The notes: generated by a model not told the origin, from the letters alone. A DNA stretch of 64,000 bases from Clostridium sp. BNL1100 (GCF_000244875.1 NC_016791.1:1927001-1991000), one strand, 5' to 3'. Positions 27,842 through 36,114 are shown, counted from the first letter of the stretch. Translations and numbers: made by a program.

Positions 27842-28189
27842 ATGTCCGCTATTGAAGCTAAAAATAATTATATAGGCGCAAACGGTAGTAGAATGAATTG
27901 TGCACAAGCAGTAATCAGTGCTTTCAAGGAGAAATACAATATAGAAGATGATTTGGTTGAGCGCTTTAGAAACTATGGAGGGGGCAGGGCTCCTGACGGC
28001 CTTTGTGGAGCTTACTATGCTGTTAAGTATATTTTAAGTAATTTCGATAAGGATAAGATTGCAGAACTGGAAAACTATTTTCTTGAAAATGCGGGGGCCT
28101 TGCAGTGCAGCAACATAAAGGGGTTAAAAAAGCTTTCATGTGTGGGCTGTGTTGAAAAAAGCTCTGAATTTCTTGAAAAACATGGATGA
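27842..28189 (+). CDS. C_GCAxxG_C_C family redox protein
   Basis: A 115-residue cytoplasmic protein with the family pattern: MNCAQAVISAF near 18, GGGRAPDGLCGAYYAVKYI near 42-60, and a C-terminal Cys group, LQCSNIKG and LSCVGCVEK. The Cys residues may bind a metal or be redox active. In many clostridia it lies with molybdopterin, selenium or oxidoreductase genes. Here it follows a membrane ferredoxin, so it may be the partner, but its function is not established. Confidence 0.8.
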   Translation: MSAIEAKNNYIGANGSRMNCAQAVISAFKEKYNIEDDLVERFRNYGGGRAPDGLCGAYYAVKYILSNFDKDKIAELENYFLENAGALQCSNIKGLKKLSCVGCVEKSSEFLEKHG

Positions 28190-28240
28190 TATGTAAGAGG
28201 GGGTTGCAAAACAGAAAGTTTTTATGTAACACCAGTACTC

Positions 28241-28460
28241 CCGTATAAAATTATATCAATGATTGCTTCTAAGATATTTACAAGAGTTTCTAGCGGCTCA
28301 TCTTAGGATATTTTACCGTCGCTCACATTCATCGTCCATGATTCATTGTGTAGCTAAAACCTACATCGTGTAGATTTTTCGGTAAAATATCCGTATTCAA
28401 CCATAAACAACTGCAAATATCTTTCACCAAGCTTCCATTGATACAATTATACTAGCGTAC
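28241..28460. repeat. Long imperfect palindromic intergenic element (MITE-like)
   Basis: Two arms of about 80 bases are inverted copies: 28241-28318 and 28380-28460. The inner ends are a perfect 13-bp match (GGATATTTTACCG at 28306-28318, CGGTAAAATATCC at 28380-28392); further out, TTATATCAATG / CAATGATAC-type segments and AGATATTTACA / TGCAAATATCT align with mismatches and small gaps. The 61-base centre holds CTACATCGTGTAG. No open reading frame. It has the size and build of a small non-autonomous element or a clostridial intergenic repeat. This explains most of the 300-base gap between 28189 and 28489. Confidence 0.7.
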
Positions 28461-28488
28461 AGGGTAAGAAAGATAAAAATTAGTTTTA

Positions 28489-29295
28489 CTACTCCCCCTT
28501 TTTTTCACTAAATTCCAATTTCGATTCACGCCAGCGGTTGTATAGAATATAAAGGCCGGTTAATCCTAACAATATCTGCCCGGTAATAACTGAATACGTC
28601 CAAGGAAAAAGATATCTGATAACTAATGGAAGACCATCCCATAAACCATGTAAAACTACCACCGTAATATATGATCTAATAACTTTACCATTGATAAAAA
28701 ATCTTCCTTGCACACTTTCTCTCAGAAGAACGCTGGATAGTATTGCAGTCCAGGTTCCATGGCCTACGGGGGAAGTTATTCCACGCAGGAGAGTAATAAA
28801 AACAGTGTGTGTCAGGCTTCCACCGCTTTGCAGAAAGATAGAAAAAGCATACCCGGTACTTTCAAAGGCTGCAAATCCCATTCCGGCTGCGGAACCTAGA
28901 ATAATCCCGTCCAACATTGAATTATATCGTCTATGTCTTGCAATTAGAAAGACACCAATAAGCTTAGTGAATTCTTCAATAATACCGACTGTAAAAGCCG
29001 TTGTAAATGTTAGTTCACTGATAAAAACAGGTTCAAGCAAAGAAGCTGCGATTGTACCTAAAGCTCCACCAAAGAAAAAGCACATGGCAGTAGCAGACAT
29101 ATTAACGCTGAACCATTCCCTTTTTTCATAGAAAAAGGAGACAAAGGCCACAGGTACCAAAAAGTTTCCTATAAGTACTATACTGGGAAACAGGTTGATG
29201 TTGCTTGTTAACATAAAAGCAAGAATTGTAGCTGCATAAACTATAAATCCTATAAAAAGTACACGAAGCCAGTATCTGCGTTTTGTTTGAGTCAT
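28489..29295 (-). CDS. PrsW family intramembrane metalloprotease
   Basis: A 268-residue protein with eight or more helices. Catalytic motifs of the PrsW family are intact: EEFTKL (the EExxK motif, about residue 102), MLDGIILGSAAGMGFAAFES with the conserved Asp, GHGTWTA, and LHGLWDGLP. In B. subtilis PrsW starts the cutting of an anti-sigma factor. Neither a sigma nor an anti-sigma gene lies near, so the substrate is unknown. A GTG at 29307 is in frame but is part of the AGGTG ribosome site; ATG 29295 is preferred. Confidence 0.88.
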   Translation of the reverse strand: MTQTKRRYWLRVLFIGFIVYAATILAFMLTSNINLFPSIVLIGNFLVPVAFVSFFYEKREWFSVNMSATAMCFFFGGALGTIAASLLEPVFISELTFTTAFTVGIIEEFTKLIGVFLIARHRRYNSMLDGIILGSAAGMGFAAFESTGYAFSIFLQSGGSLTHTVFITLLRGITSPVGHGTWTAILSSVLLRESVQGRFFINGKVIRSYITVVVLHGLWDGLPLVIRYLFPWTYSVITGQILLGLTGLYILYNRWRESKLEFSEKKGE

Positions 29296-29385
29296 ATTAT
29301 ATATCACACCTGAAAGTTTATTTATTATTATGATTACAATTTATTTAATATAAATCCTTGGAAAAAACTTCTGAGTGAGTTGTAG

Positions 29386-29419
29386 AAAAAAACCTCTTAC
29401 TTGTATGTAAGAGGTTTTT
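29386..29419 (-). terminator. Terminator of the tRNA-Lys gene
   Basis: A 13-bp perfect stem (AAAAACCTCTTAC / GTAAGAGGTTTTT, six-base loop) directly after the tRNA CCA end, with T-rich 3' side on the minus strand. Confidence 0.85.
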
Positions 29420-29494
29420 GGTGCGCCATCAGGGATTCGAACCCGGGACACCCTGATTAAGAGTCAGGTGCTCTACCAACTGAGCTAATGGCGC
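29419..29494 (-). tRNA. tRNA-Lys (anticodon CTT)
   Basis: On the minus strand, 76 bases fold into a full cloverleaf: acceptor GCGCCAT / ATGGCGC, D arm with AGCTCAGTTGGTAGAGC, anticodon arm CCTGA-CTCTTAA-TCAGG with CTT at 34-36, T arm with GGTTCGAATCC, and an encoded CCA end. The gene reads lysine codon AAG. It is a single tRNA gene with its own terminator. Confidence 0.96.
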
Positions 29495-30019
29495 AAATAT
29501 TTTTTATTATATTATTTGTTTCACAGAGCGTTTTTTATTATAAAAGCAAAAAACAATATTGTCAATACATTTTTAATAATTATGGGAAAAAATTATATAT
29601 TTAAACAGGAGACAAGTAAAATTAATGGGTGGGCTAAAAGTATTAATAGCTTTATGCATATTTTCTTCTTCTCTTTTTTCTGGTCACTTTTTTTTTATTT
29701 GCAAAGAGTTTTATTAAAGAAACAACAGTTAAAAGCAGACTTAAAATATCCTTTATAAAATCTAAAAATTTCATTTACATACCGCCCTTCATAAATATGG
29801 GTGACCTCCAAAATACATCATGACCCCACAAATATAAAGGCAGGCACTATTATACTTTCAACCCACCGAAAATTTATTTTCCTGAGTTTAGTAATATTTA
29901 TTCGGGACAAATCATTTTAGAACTGATTTAATTTAACTTGCCAAAATCTAGTTGACAAATTATCAATGAAATTATAAAATGTTTATAAAAATGATAAACG
30001 ATTTAAGGAGTTGTGCAAA
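29495..30019. other. AT-rich intergenic region without a convincing gene
   Basis: About 520 bases. An 80-codon frame at 29516-29758 is Phe/Lys/Ile-rich, has no ribosome site or family resemblance, and is not called. TTGACA (29952) with TATAAA 15 bases further, about 40 bases before the next gene, may be a weak promoter. Confidence 0.5.
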
Positions 30020-30787
30020 TTGATTCATAACATTTTAAAATTATCCCTGGATGAAATAAAAAAAGGATACTCCTGCAACCCGGACAAAGGCATATTTACC
30101 TGTCTTATCTGCGGGAAAGTATTTGAATCAGGAGAAATGTTTTCTATTGACGGAAGGTACTACGATGCTTCAAAGGCTGTACAAATCCACAGACAAAAGG
30201 ACCACGAGGACATGGTGGATATTTTGGCTTCCTTTGATAAGAAATACACGGGTATTACAGAGAATCAAAAAGAGCTGCTTTCCATGATATATAAGGGGAT
30301 GTCTGACAACGATATTGCCAGAAAAACAGGAGTTGCTCCCGCTACCGTTAGACGTCAGAGGTTTGTTTTCAGGGAAAAGGCAAAGCAGGCGAAACTGTTT
30401 CTTGCCATATTTGAACTTGTAGAGAATAAATATTCACAAAGAAAGGAAAAAGCCGTGGAAGATGAATTAATAAATGTTCATGTGGGTGCAAAAATGATTG
30501 ATGACAGATATTTGACAACGAAATCAGAGGAGGACAAAATCATCGAATCCTTGTTTGAATCGTTGGAGCCGTTAAGACTCAAGGTTTTTTCGCCGAAAGA
30601 GAAAAAGAAAATTGTAATACTCAGTAAAATTGCAGCACAGTTTGAGAAGAAGAGAAAATATTCTGAAAAGGAAGTAAATGAAATATTGAAGGGTATTTAC
30701 CCGGACTTTGCCACAGTAAGAAGATATCTTATTGAATACGGTTATATGGAAAGGACAAAAGATTGCCGGGAATACTGGCTGAAATAA
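30020..30787 (+). CDS. DUF2087 transcriptional regulator with zinc-finger-like N-terminus
   Basis: About 255 residues. The N-terminal part has a finger-like Cys/His arrangement (FTCLICGKVF...HRQKDH, about 27-60). A LuxR/sigma-4 type helix-turn-helix follows (LSMIYKGMSDNDIARKTGVAPATVRRQRFVFREKA, about 88-122). The C-terminal domain is DUF2087 (KKKIVILSKIAAQFEKKRKYSEKEVNEIL ... RRYLIEYGYMERTKD, about 195-250), common in clostridial regulators. AAGGAG at 30005-30010 fits the TTG at 30020 best; a TTG at 30011 is too near. The target genes are unknown. Confidence 0.8.
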   Translation: MIHNILKLSLDEIKKGYSCNPDKGIFTCLICGKVFESGEMFSIDGRYYDASKAVQIHRQKDHEDMVDILASFDKKYTGITENQKELLSMIYKGMSDNDIARKTGVAPATVRRQRFVFREKAKQAKLFLAIFELVENKYSQRKEKAVEDELINVHVGAKMIDDRYLTTKSEEDKIIESLFESLEPLRLKVFSPKEKKKIVILSKIAAQFEKKRKYSEKEVNEILKGIYPDFATVRRYLIEYGYMERTKDCREYWLK

Positions 30788-30857
30788 AAAGGTTTCAAAA
30801 CCATATAAGGTGGTAAAATAAAGTCAGATTAACTTTTTCATAAGGCGAGGATAAAAA

Positions 30858-31121
30858 ATGGGCAAAGTATATGAGTTTGAAGCAGAAATAAAAAAAGTAC
30901 CTGATATCGATGGTGCATATGTTGAAATACCATTTGATGTCAAAGCAGAGTTTGGGAAGGGCAGGGTACCTGTTAAAGCAACATTTGACGGGGAATCCTA
31001 TGATGGGAGCCTGGTAAAAATGAAGACCCCTTGTCATATAATTGGCATCAAAAAGGATATCAGGGCTAAAATAGGCAAGCAGCCCGGAGACATAATAAAA
31101 GTAACAATCCAGGAGCGGTAA
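30858..31121 (+). CDS. DUF1905 domain protein
   Basis: An 87-residue cytoplasmic beta-rich protein matching DUF1905: [35 protein letters not shown] and the ending [23 protein letters not shown]. Members often stand alone or join an OmdA-like YdeI domain; here only the DUF1905 part is present. Function unknown. It has a GCGAGG ribosome site and precedes the ACT-MBL gene by 36 bases. Confidence 0.85.
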   Translation: MGKVYEFEAEIKKVPDIDGAYVEIPFDVKAEFGKGRVPVKATFDGESYDGSLVKMKTPCHIIGIKKDIRAKIGKQPGDIIKVTIQER

Positions 31122-31157
31122 TCATATGACCGTTCTGAGTATTTAAGGAGACATAAT

Positions 31158-32657
31158 ATGCCAAGAAGAACCTATGTTACAAGTATGCCGGATAAGACAG
31201 GGGCATTTTTGCTTGCGTCTAAAATTATTGCCAAATATAACGGAAATATTGTCCGGGTAAGCTATAATAAGGCCATAGACCTTCATACCCTATTCATTGA
31301 TGTTGAAGCAGACGAAGAAGCCCTGAGCAAAATCGCAGAGGAATTGGGAAGCATAGGCTATCTCAACGAGAAAATTTCCGAAACACGGATCATTGTTGTT
31401 AACATAAAAATTCCAGATATATCCGGAGGAGTCCTGCCTATACTGCGTATTCTGGACAGATACGGAATAAATATATCTTATATAAACGCAAGTACGAGTG
31501 ATTCCGAGTACCAGGATTTTAAAATGGGTTTGCTCATAGAGAATCCCGGAATAATCAAGATGCTGCTGGATGACATCAGTGAGATGTATCAGATTGAGAT
31601 TATAGATTATGATGACTCCGAAAAAAAACTGGATAATACCATCTTTTATATTCGCCTTGCCAATGAAATGAAGAAGCTTATGCATCTCAGCACTAAAGTG
31701 ACCATGGAGTTTATTTCAGAATCTAACAGGATACTGCAGATGCTTCAGGAAAAAGGCGAAAGCCCTGACAAGGTTTTTGACTATATCAGAAGATTTGCAT
31801 ATTTTATAAGTCGGCACAGGGGGAGCAATTTCAATGCCGATATTGAAAGGCTGAAAATAAGTGATGCGGTTACCCTTTACAATATACAGCCCCCATGTGG
31901 CAGCAACACATATGTTATGGAGTCGGAAGAGGAGCTTGTTCTGGTTGATACCGGATATACCATTTATTCAGACGAAATGCATGGTATTTTCAGAAAGCTC
32001 TTTGGTGACTGGGAGGAAAGGGTAAAGAGGATATACATAACCCACTCGGATGTAGATCACTGCGGACTTTTGTCCAGGCTACCCAATGCCGGCATATACC
32101 TGAATAAAAAGAGTGCAGAGAGTCTGGAAAGACAGTACAAGGGGATTTCCGATTACAGGGAAAAAAGTAGTATAGGCTTGGGATACAGCAAGCTAAGCAG
32201 GATTATTTCAGGATATGTGCCGGTAGATACTGAACGGTTTGAGATTATGAACACCGGTACACTGGAAGATCACAAAGATCTTTTACATATTGCAGATTTT
32301 ACCGTTGGCGACATTGATTTTAAGGTTTTTGAGGGTAGCGGAGGTCATATGTACGGTGAAATGGTTTTTGTATCAGATGACAGAGGTGTGATTTTTACGG
32401 GGGACATTTTAGTTAACATAAGTGGATTTTCCGCTGAACGTGCAGAATTTAACTCTCTTGCACCATATCTTTTAAGAAGTGTCAATATCGATTCCCAAAA
32501 GGCAACAGAAATGAGAAATCAGGTGATCCGAATGGCGGAAAAGATTTCGGCCGATATTCAAAAGCCGTGCATAGTTTGCGGAGGACATGGCCCGGTTTCT
32601 ACTATAAAGAACGGCAGGATGGTAAACAGCGAAGCGGCAGAGACTGTAACGTTGTAA
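31158..32657 (+). CDS. Two-ACT-domain metallo-beta-lactamase fold hydrolase
   Basis: A 499-residue cytoplasmic fusion. Residues about 5-70 (YVTSMPDKTGAFLLASKIIAKYNGNI) and 80-150 (VVNIKIPDISGGVLPILRILDRYGINI) resemble two ACT domains, which in other proteins bind amino acids or similar ligands. A helical linker reaches about 240. The metallo-beta-lactamase domain has THSDVDHCG (HxHxDH-like, first His replaced by Ser: H-S-D-V-D-H), GSGGHMYGEMVF, FTGDILV and GGHGPVS. The substrate is not known; the domain union suggests an allosterically controlled thioester or phosphodiester hydrolase. Confidence 0.75.
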   Translation: MPRRTYVTSMPDKTGAFLLASKIIAKYNGNIVRVSYNKAIDLHTLFIDVEADEEALSKIAEELGSIGYLNEKISETRIIVVNIKIPDISGGVLPILRILDRYGINISYINASTSDSEYQDFKMGLLIENPGIIKMLLDDISEMYQIEIIDYDDSEKKLDNTIFYIRLANEMKKLMHLSTKVTMEFISESNRILQMLQEKGESPDKVFDYIRRFAYFISRHRGSNFNADIERLKISDAVTLYNIQPPCGSNTYVMESEEELVLVDTGYTIYSDEMHGIFRKLFGDWEERVKRIYITHSDVDHCGLLSRLPNAGIYLNKKSAESLERQYKGISDYREKSSIGLGYSKLSRIISGYVPVDTERFEIMNTGTLEDHKDLLHIADFTVGDIDFKVFEGSGGHMYGEMVFVSDDRGVIFTGDILVNISGFSAERAEFNSLAPYLLRSVNIDSQKATEMRNQVIRMAEKISADIQKPCIVCGGHGPVSTIKNGRMVNSEAAETVTL

Positions 32658-32961
32658 AGCCGATGATTGTGCAAACGGGCCACTGTGAATTGAGTTTCGA
32701 TGCATTTTTGATTATACTTTTGACTGACAGCAGGTTAAACAGAAATCCCAAAGAGAATGAAATTTTTCCGGTATCATATTTCAGGTTGGAAGGTGAATTG
32801 TTGTTAAGAAAGGTATTTGTTGATGTTACCACAACTTTCACAAGAGACGGAGCCCTACAACACTTGTATTTTGTATGGAAAGACTGAATAAGGTAAAATA
32901 TATTACAAATATGAGGTATAATTATATCATAGATGTTGATCTCATAAAGGGGGGGAAGTTT
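32658..32961. other. Intergenic stretch, no confident gene
   Basis: About 300 bases between the MBL and flavodoxin genes. An open frame from ATG 32663 to 32887 would give 74 residues, with no ribosome site and no recognisable family. It may be a relic or chance frame. Nothing else is seen. Confidence 0.4.
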
Positions 32962-33492
32962 GTGAAAGCAGTGGTAGTTTATAAATCCAAATCGGGTTTT
33001 GCAAAAAAATATGCACAATGGATTGCAGAGGAGCTTCAGGCGGATATTTACGAAGCCTCAAAAATAGATGTTAAAATGTTAATGCTCTACGACACAATTA
33101 TATATGGTGGCGGACTTTATGCAATTGGTATAAATGGACTTAAAACTATAACAAAGAACTTTGACAAGCTCAAAGATAAAAAACTTGTGGTTTTTGCTAC
33201 AGGAGCTACGCCACCAAGAAATGAGGATATTGAAAAGGTTAGAAATTCCAATTTTACAGAGGAACAGCAACAACGGATACGTTTCTTTTACTTGAGAGGC
33301 GGTTTTGATTATACCCGGCTTAAACTTATTGATAAAGTGCTGATGAATTTGTTGAAGCTGAAAATCAAATCCAAGAGTAAAAACAAATTGATCCCTGATG
33401 AAAAAGGAATGCTTGCAGCCTACGACAAACCAATTGATTTTACAAGAAAAAAGAATATAGAAGACTTGATATTGTATGTGAAAGCAAAATGA
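32962..33492 (+). CDS. Flavodoxin-domain protein (HemG-like)
   Basis: A 176-residue flavodoxin-fold protein: AVVVYKSKSGFAKKYAQWIAEEL carries the FMN phosphate loop, YDTIIYGGGLYAIGING binds the ring region, and VVFATGATPPR follows. It resembles flavodoxin domain proteins and menaquinone-dependent protoporphyrinogen oxidase (HemG). Start GTG 32962 follows a GGGGGGAAG ribosome site; the frame is open 87 bases further upstream but no ribosome site fits there. The electron partner is unknown. Confidence 0.82.
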   Translation: MKAVVVYKSKSGFAKKYAQWIAEELQADIYEASKIDVKMLMLYDTIIYGGGLYAIGINGLKTITKNFDKLKDKKLVVFATGATPPRNEDIEKVRNSNFTEEQQQRIRFFYLRGGFDYTRLKLIDKVLMNLLKLKIKSKSKNKLIPDEKGMLAAYDKPIDFTRKKNIEDLILYVKAK

Positions 33493-33606
33493 TTTTTTAC
33501 TAGAATAGCTTGATTACTTTACCGGAATACTTTATGATAAACAAATAATCTAAAATTTGTTTACAAAAAGAGGGGGATAGCCGGCATATCGGCGGATTAA
33601 AAGGAA

Positions 33607-34641
33607 ATGATACGTTTTAATTGTGATTACAGCGAGGGCGCACACCCTAAAGTATTGGAGAAACTTTTACAGACAAATATGGAGCAGACAGTAGGGTATG
33701 GAATGGACCCTTATTGCAAAAAGGCAGCTGGAATTATCCAAGATAAAATTCAGCGTCAGGATGCTGAAGTACATTTTCTGGTTGGCGGAACCCAGACAAA
33801 CCTGACAGTTATTTCAGCAGCACTAAGGACCCATCAGGGAGTAATTGCTGCTTTTAGCGGACATATAAGTACACATGAAACAGGTGCAATTGAAGCTACG
33901 GGACATAAAGTTATTGAACTGCCAAGCAGTGATGGTAAGCTGACCGCACAACAGGTTGAAGAAACCGTGAAGGCACATTACTCTGATGAGAGTCCTGAAC
34001 ATACGGTTCAGCCGAAGATGGTGTATATTTCAAACCCTACGGAAATCGGAACAATATACAGCAAGAAAGAGCTTGTTGAATTAAGCAGGGTATGCAAGGA
34101 AAACGGTCTTATTCTATACTTGGACGGTGCAAGACTTGGATATGGGTTATGTGCAGAGGACAATGACCTTGATTTGCCGACTATAGCGCAGTTTTGTGAT
34201 GCTTTCTATATTGGAGGTACCAAGGTAGGTGCACTTTTCGGCGAAGCATTGGTTGTTTGTAATAATAAGCTAAAAAGGGATTTGAGATACATTATAAAAC
34301 AAAAGGGCGGAATGCTTGCAAAAGGCAGACTACTTGGATTACAATTTATTTCACTTATGGAAAACGATTTGTATTTTGAGATGGCTATCCATGCAAACAA
34401 AATGGCGAAGCTAATAAAAGAGGCTCTTTTAAAAAAAAGATACAGTTTTTTAATATCGTCAACTACAAATCAACAGTTTCCAATATTGCCAAATGATGTT
34501 TTAAAAAGACTTAAGGAGAGCTTTGAGTACTCTTTCTGGCAGAAAATAGATGAAAATACCAGTGCCGTAAGGTTCTGTACAAGCTGGGCTACTAGTCCCG
34601 AGGATGTACAGAAATTGATTGAAGAAATAGAAAAAGGTTAA
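33607..34641 (+). CDS. Low-specificity L-threonine aldolase family (PLP)
   Basis: Pyridoxal-phosphate enzyme of fold type I splitting threonine or allo-threonine to glycine and acetaldehyde. EGAHPKVLEKL lies near the start; the PLP-binding Lys is in YIGGTKVGALFGEALV (about residue 205) and LDGARLGYGL carries the Asp that binds the pyridine nitrogen. The 344-residue length is typical. An LtaE-like beta-eliminating lyase is the alternative. The tautomerase follows 28 bases later. A degraded copy of this gene's 3' end lies at 34942-35019. Confidence 0.88.
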   Translation: MIRFNCDYSEGAHPKVLEKLLQTNMEQTVGYGMDPYCKKAAGIIQDKIQRQDAEVHFLVGGTQTNLTVISAALRTHQGVIAAFSGHISTHETGAIEATGHKVIELPSSDGKLTAQQVEETVKAHYSDESPEHTVQPKMVYISNPTEIGTIYSKKELVELSRVCKENGLILYLDGARLGYGLCAEDNDLDLPTIAQFCDAFYIGGTKVGALFGEALVVCNNKLKRDLRYIIKQKGGMLAKGRLLGLQFISLMENDLYFEMAIHANKMAKLIKEALLKKRYSFLISSTTNQQFPILPNDVLKRLKESFEYSFWQKIDENTSAVRFCTSWATSPEDVQKLIEEIEKG

Positions 34642-34669
34642 AATATGCTCAAGGAAAGGAGGTTTTAAT

Positions 34670-34858
34670 ATGCCGGTAATTACTATAGAAGCAGGTAAAA
34701 TGTCAAAGGAGCAAAAAGCTACCCTTGTTAAGGAATTGGTTTCAAAGGCAAGCGAAACATTGAACATACCTGAGCAGGCATTTGTTACATTAATCCGTGA
34801 AAATGAATTTGATAATATCGGAAACGGTACAAAGCTTTTGTCAGATTTGCACAAGTAA
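34670..34858 (+). CDS. 4-oxalocrotonate tautomerase family protein
   Basis: A 62-residue protein of the tautomerase superfamily. It begins MPVITIEAGKMS, so that removal of Met leaves the catalytic N-terminal Pro. SKEQKATLVKELV and VTLIRENEFDNIGNG match the family. It works as a hexamer of short beta-alpha-beta units. The substrate is unknown; the aldolase neighbour does not decide it. A strong GGAGG ribosome site. Confidence 0.88.
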   Translation: MPVITIEAGKMSKEQKATLVKELVSKASETLNIPEQAFVTLIRENEFDNIGNGTKLLSDLHK

Positions 34859-34878
34859 CTAGTAAAGAATTAAAACGG

Positions 34879-34925
34879 AGTGTCGCAAAGCTACTTAAAA
34901 AGTAGCTGGTGATACTCTTTTACTT
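34879..34925 (+). terminator. Terminator after the tautomerase gene
   Basis: A stem AGCTACT / AGTAGCT (34889-34907), extended outward by GAGT / ACTC, followed by a T-rich run. Confidence 0.65.
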
Positions 34926-34941
34926 TTTTATAGACATTCTT

Positions 34942-35019
34942 TCAGGTTCTGTACTTGGCAACCAGCCCGAGGATTGTACAGCAAATCGGTTAGAGAGATA
35001 GAAAAATTATAAAATATAT
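34942..35019 (+). pseudogene. Decayed duplicate of the 3' end of the threonine aldolase gene
   Basis: This stretch matches bases 34569-34650, the last 25 codons and the spacer of the aldolase gene, at roughly three quarters of positions: AGGTTCTGTAC, CAG..CCCGAGGAT.GTACAG and GAGA.ATAGAAAAA recur in order. Small deletions break the frame. It encodes nothing. The surrounding 340-base gap (34859-35198) otherwise has only the terminator and an AT-rich promoter region. Confidence 0.65.
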
Positions 35020-35198
35020 TAAAAACAAGGCTAAAAAACTGGTAGTGACAGTCTTTTCTAAAACAATCACATAAAACTTACAAAAATTTATAAAAGATTG
35101 AGCATAAAAATTATGTAAACCATCACCTATTTTTCATAATAAGCATAAAATACATTACGAGAATATTCTTGTAATATATTTTAAAAGGAGATTTTTTT

Positions 35199-35588
35199 AT
35201 GGAAGAAGTACTCGATATTAATGCATTAAAGGCGCAAATAAAAGCTGAGCTCAAGGCTGAAATTAAGGCTGAATTAGATGTAGATATAGAGGAGGAAAAA
35301 GAGTTTCATAAACAGAAACAAACAAACAAACAAGTCAATTATACTGTATTGACTCAGAAGCAGTATCAGGGTCAGAAGGCTGAAAATGATGCAGATAATG
35401 AGGCTGAGAATGAGGCTGAGAATAAGACAAAGGCTGAGAATAAGACAAAGGCCGAAAATGAAGCTGAGAATAAGGCTGAGAATAAGACAAAGGCAGAAAG
35501 TGAAGCTGAAAATAAAACAAAGGTAGAAAATGAAGCTAAAGCTAAAGCTGAAGCAGAAAACCAAAAGCAAATAAAGTATTATGTCTAG
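35199..35588 (+). CDS. Low-complexity Glu/Lys/Ala/Asn repeat protein
   Basis: A 129-residue protein of no recognised family. Residues 9-32 are an alternating Ala-Lys-Glu helix (KAELKAEIKAEL). From about 60 to 125 it is built of short repeats of AENEAENKTK type, encoded by near-identical 12-30-base units. The composition predicts a long, charged single helix or disordered tail. It has a GGAG ribosome site. The next gene, 70 bases on, encodes another small protein with a charged N-terminus. A spore-coat or surface role is possible but unsupported. Confidence 0.65.
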   Translation: MEEVLDINALKAQIKAELKAEIKAELDVDIEEEKEFHKQKQTNKQVNYTVLTQKQYQGQKAENDADNEAENEAENKTKAENKTKAENEAENKAENKTKAESEAENKTKVENEAKAKAEAENQKQIKYYV

Positions 35589-35593
35589 CAATG

Positions 35594-35640
35594 AATAGTG
35601 GGATTTTTCCCACTATTACATATGATTTTTAAAATCATGT
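35594..35640 (+). terminator. Two adjacent hairpins between the two small genes
   Basis: AATAGTGGG / CCCACTATT with a T-rich six-base loop (35594-35617), then ACATATGATTTT / AAAATCATGT (35618-35640). They could act as a weak terminator or processing signal; no long T run follows the first. Confidence 0.45.
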
Positions 35641-35658
35641 AAAATAGGAGATGAAGAT

Positions 35659-36114
35659 ATGGAATTTAAGGATCAAACGCTTCAGGAAGAAGAAGGAAAA
35701 GTAAAGAAGAAAAATAAGATATCCCTTGAAAAAGACAGTATTCAGTATAACGCTCAAGACCTTGATCAGGAACAGAAAATGGATGTAAACCCCACACAAC
35801 TGAATTCACAAAATATTCGTCTTTACCTTAGTAGAGGGGAAAACAATAACTCAGGAAAAATAACCGGTACTGCCTATATAAAAGAGAGTAAGGAGGTTGT
35901 GAAAAATGCAGGAATAAACCTGTTCCTGGGCCATGATAGGAGATATCCCGTATACAAAACAAATTCTGACGAAAATGGAAATTTTATAATAGATGACATA
36001 CCGCCAGGATTTTATACAATAGTTGCAAAATATGACAGCAATTTAAAATATGAATCACATTACATCAAAATTTTTGGCGGTCAGGTAGTACATCAGTCTA
36101 TTTTGCTGGAGTAA
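35659..36114 (+). CDS. Small protein with carboxypeptidase regulatory-like domain
   Basis: A 151-residue protein. The first 60 residues are charged and probably disordered. Residues about 70-150 form an Ig-like carboxypeptidase regulatory / CnaB-type domain: KITGTAYIKESKEVVKNAGINLFLG, then SDENGNFIIDDIPPGFYTIVAKY, the classic 'D+G+F.I.+IPPG.Y.+.A' pattern. There is no signal peptide. Related standalone domains occur in clostridial spore-surface proteins, but this is inference. Ribosome site AGGAG. Confidence 0.75.
   Translation: MEFKDQTLQEEEGKVKKKNKISLEKDSIQYNAQDLDQEQKMDVNPTQLNSQNIRLYLSRGENNNSGKITGTAYIKESKEVVKNAGINLFLGHDRRYPVYKTNSDENGNFIIDDIPPGFYTIVAKYDSNLKYESHYIKIFGGQVVHQSILLE

Noticed and set aside
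29516-29758. An 80-codon plus-strand frame after the tRNA gene
   Set aside because: Low-complexity Phe/Lys/Ile composition in AT-rich DNA, no ribosome site, no homology recognised.
32663-32887. A 74-residue gene between the MBL and flavodoxin genes
   Set aside because: No ribosome site, no family resemblance and a mixed composition; kept only as a note on the gap.
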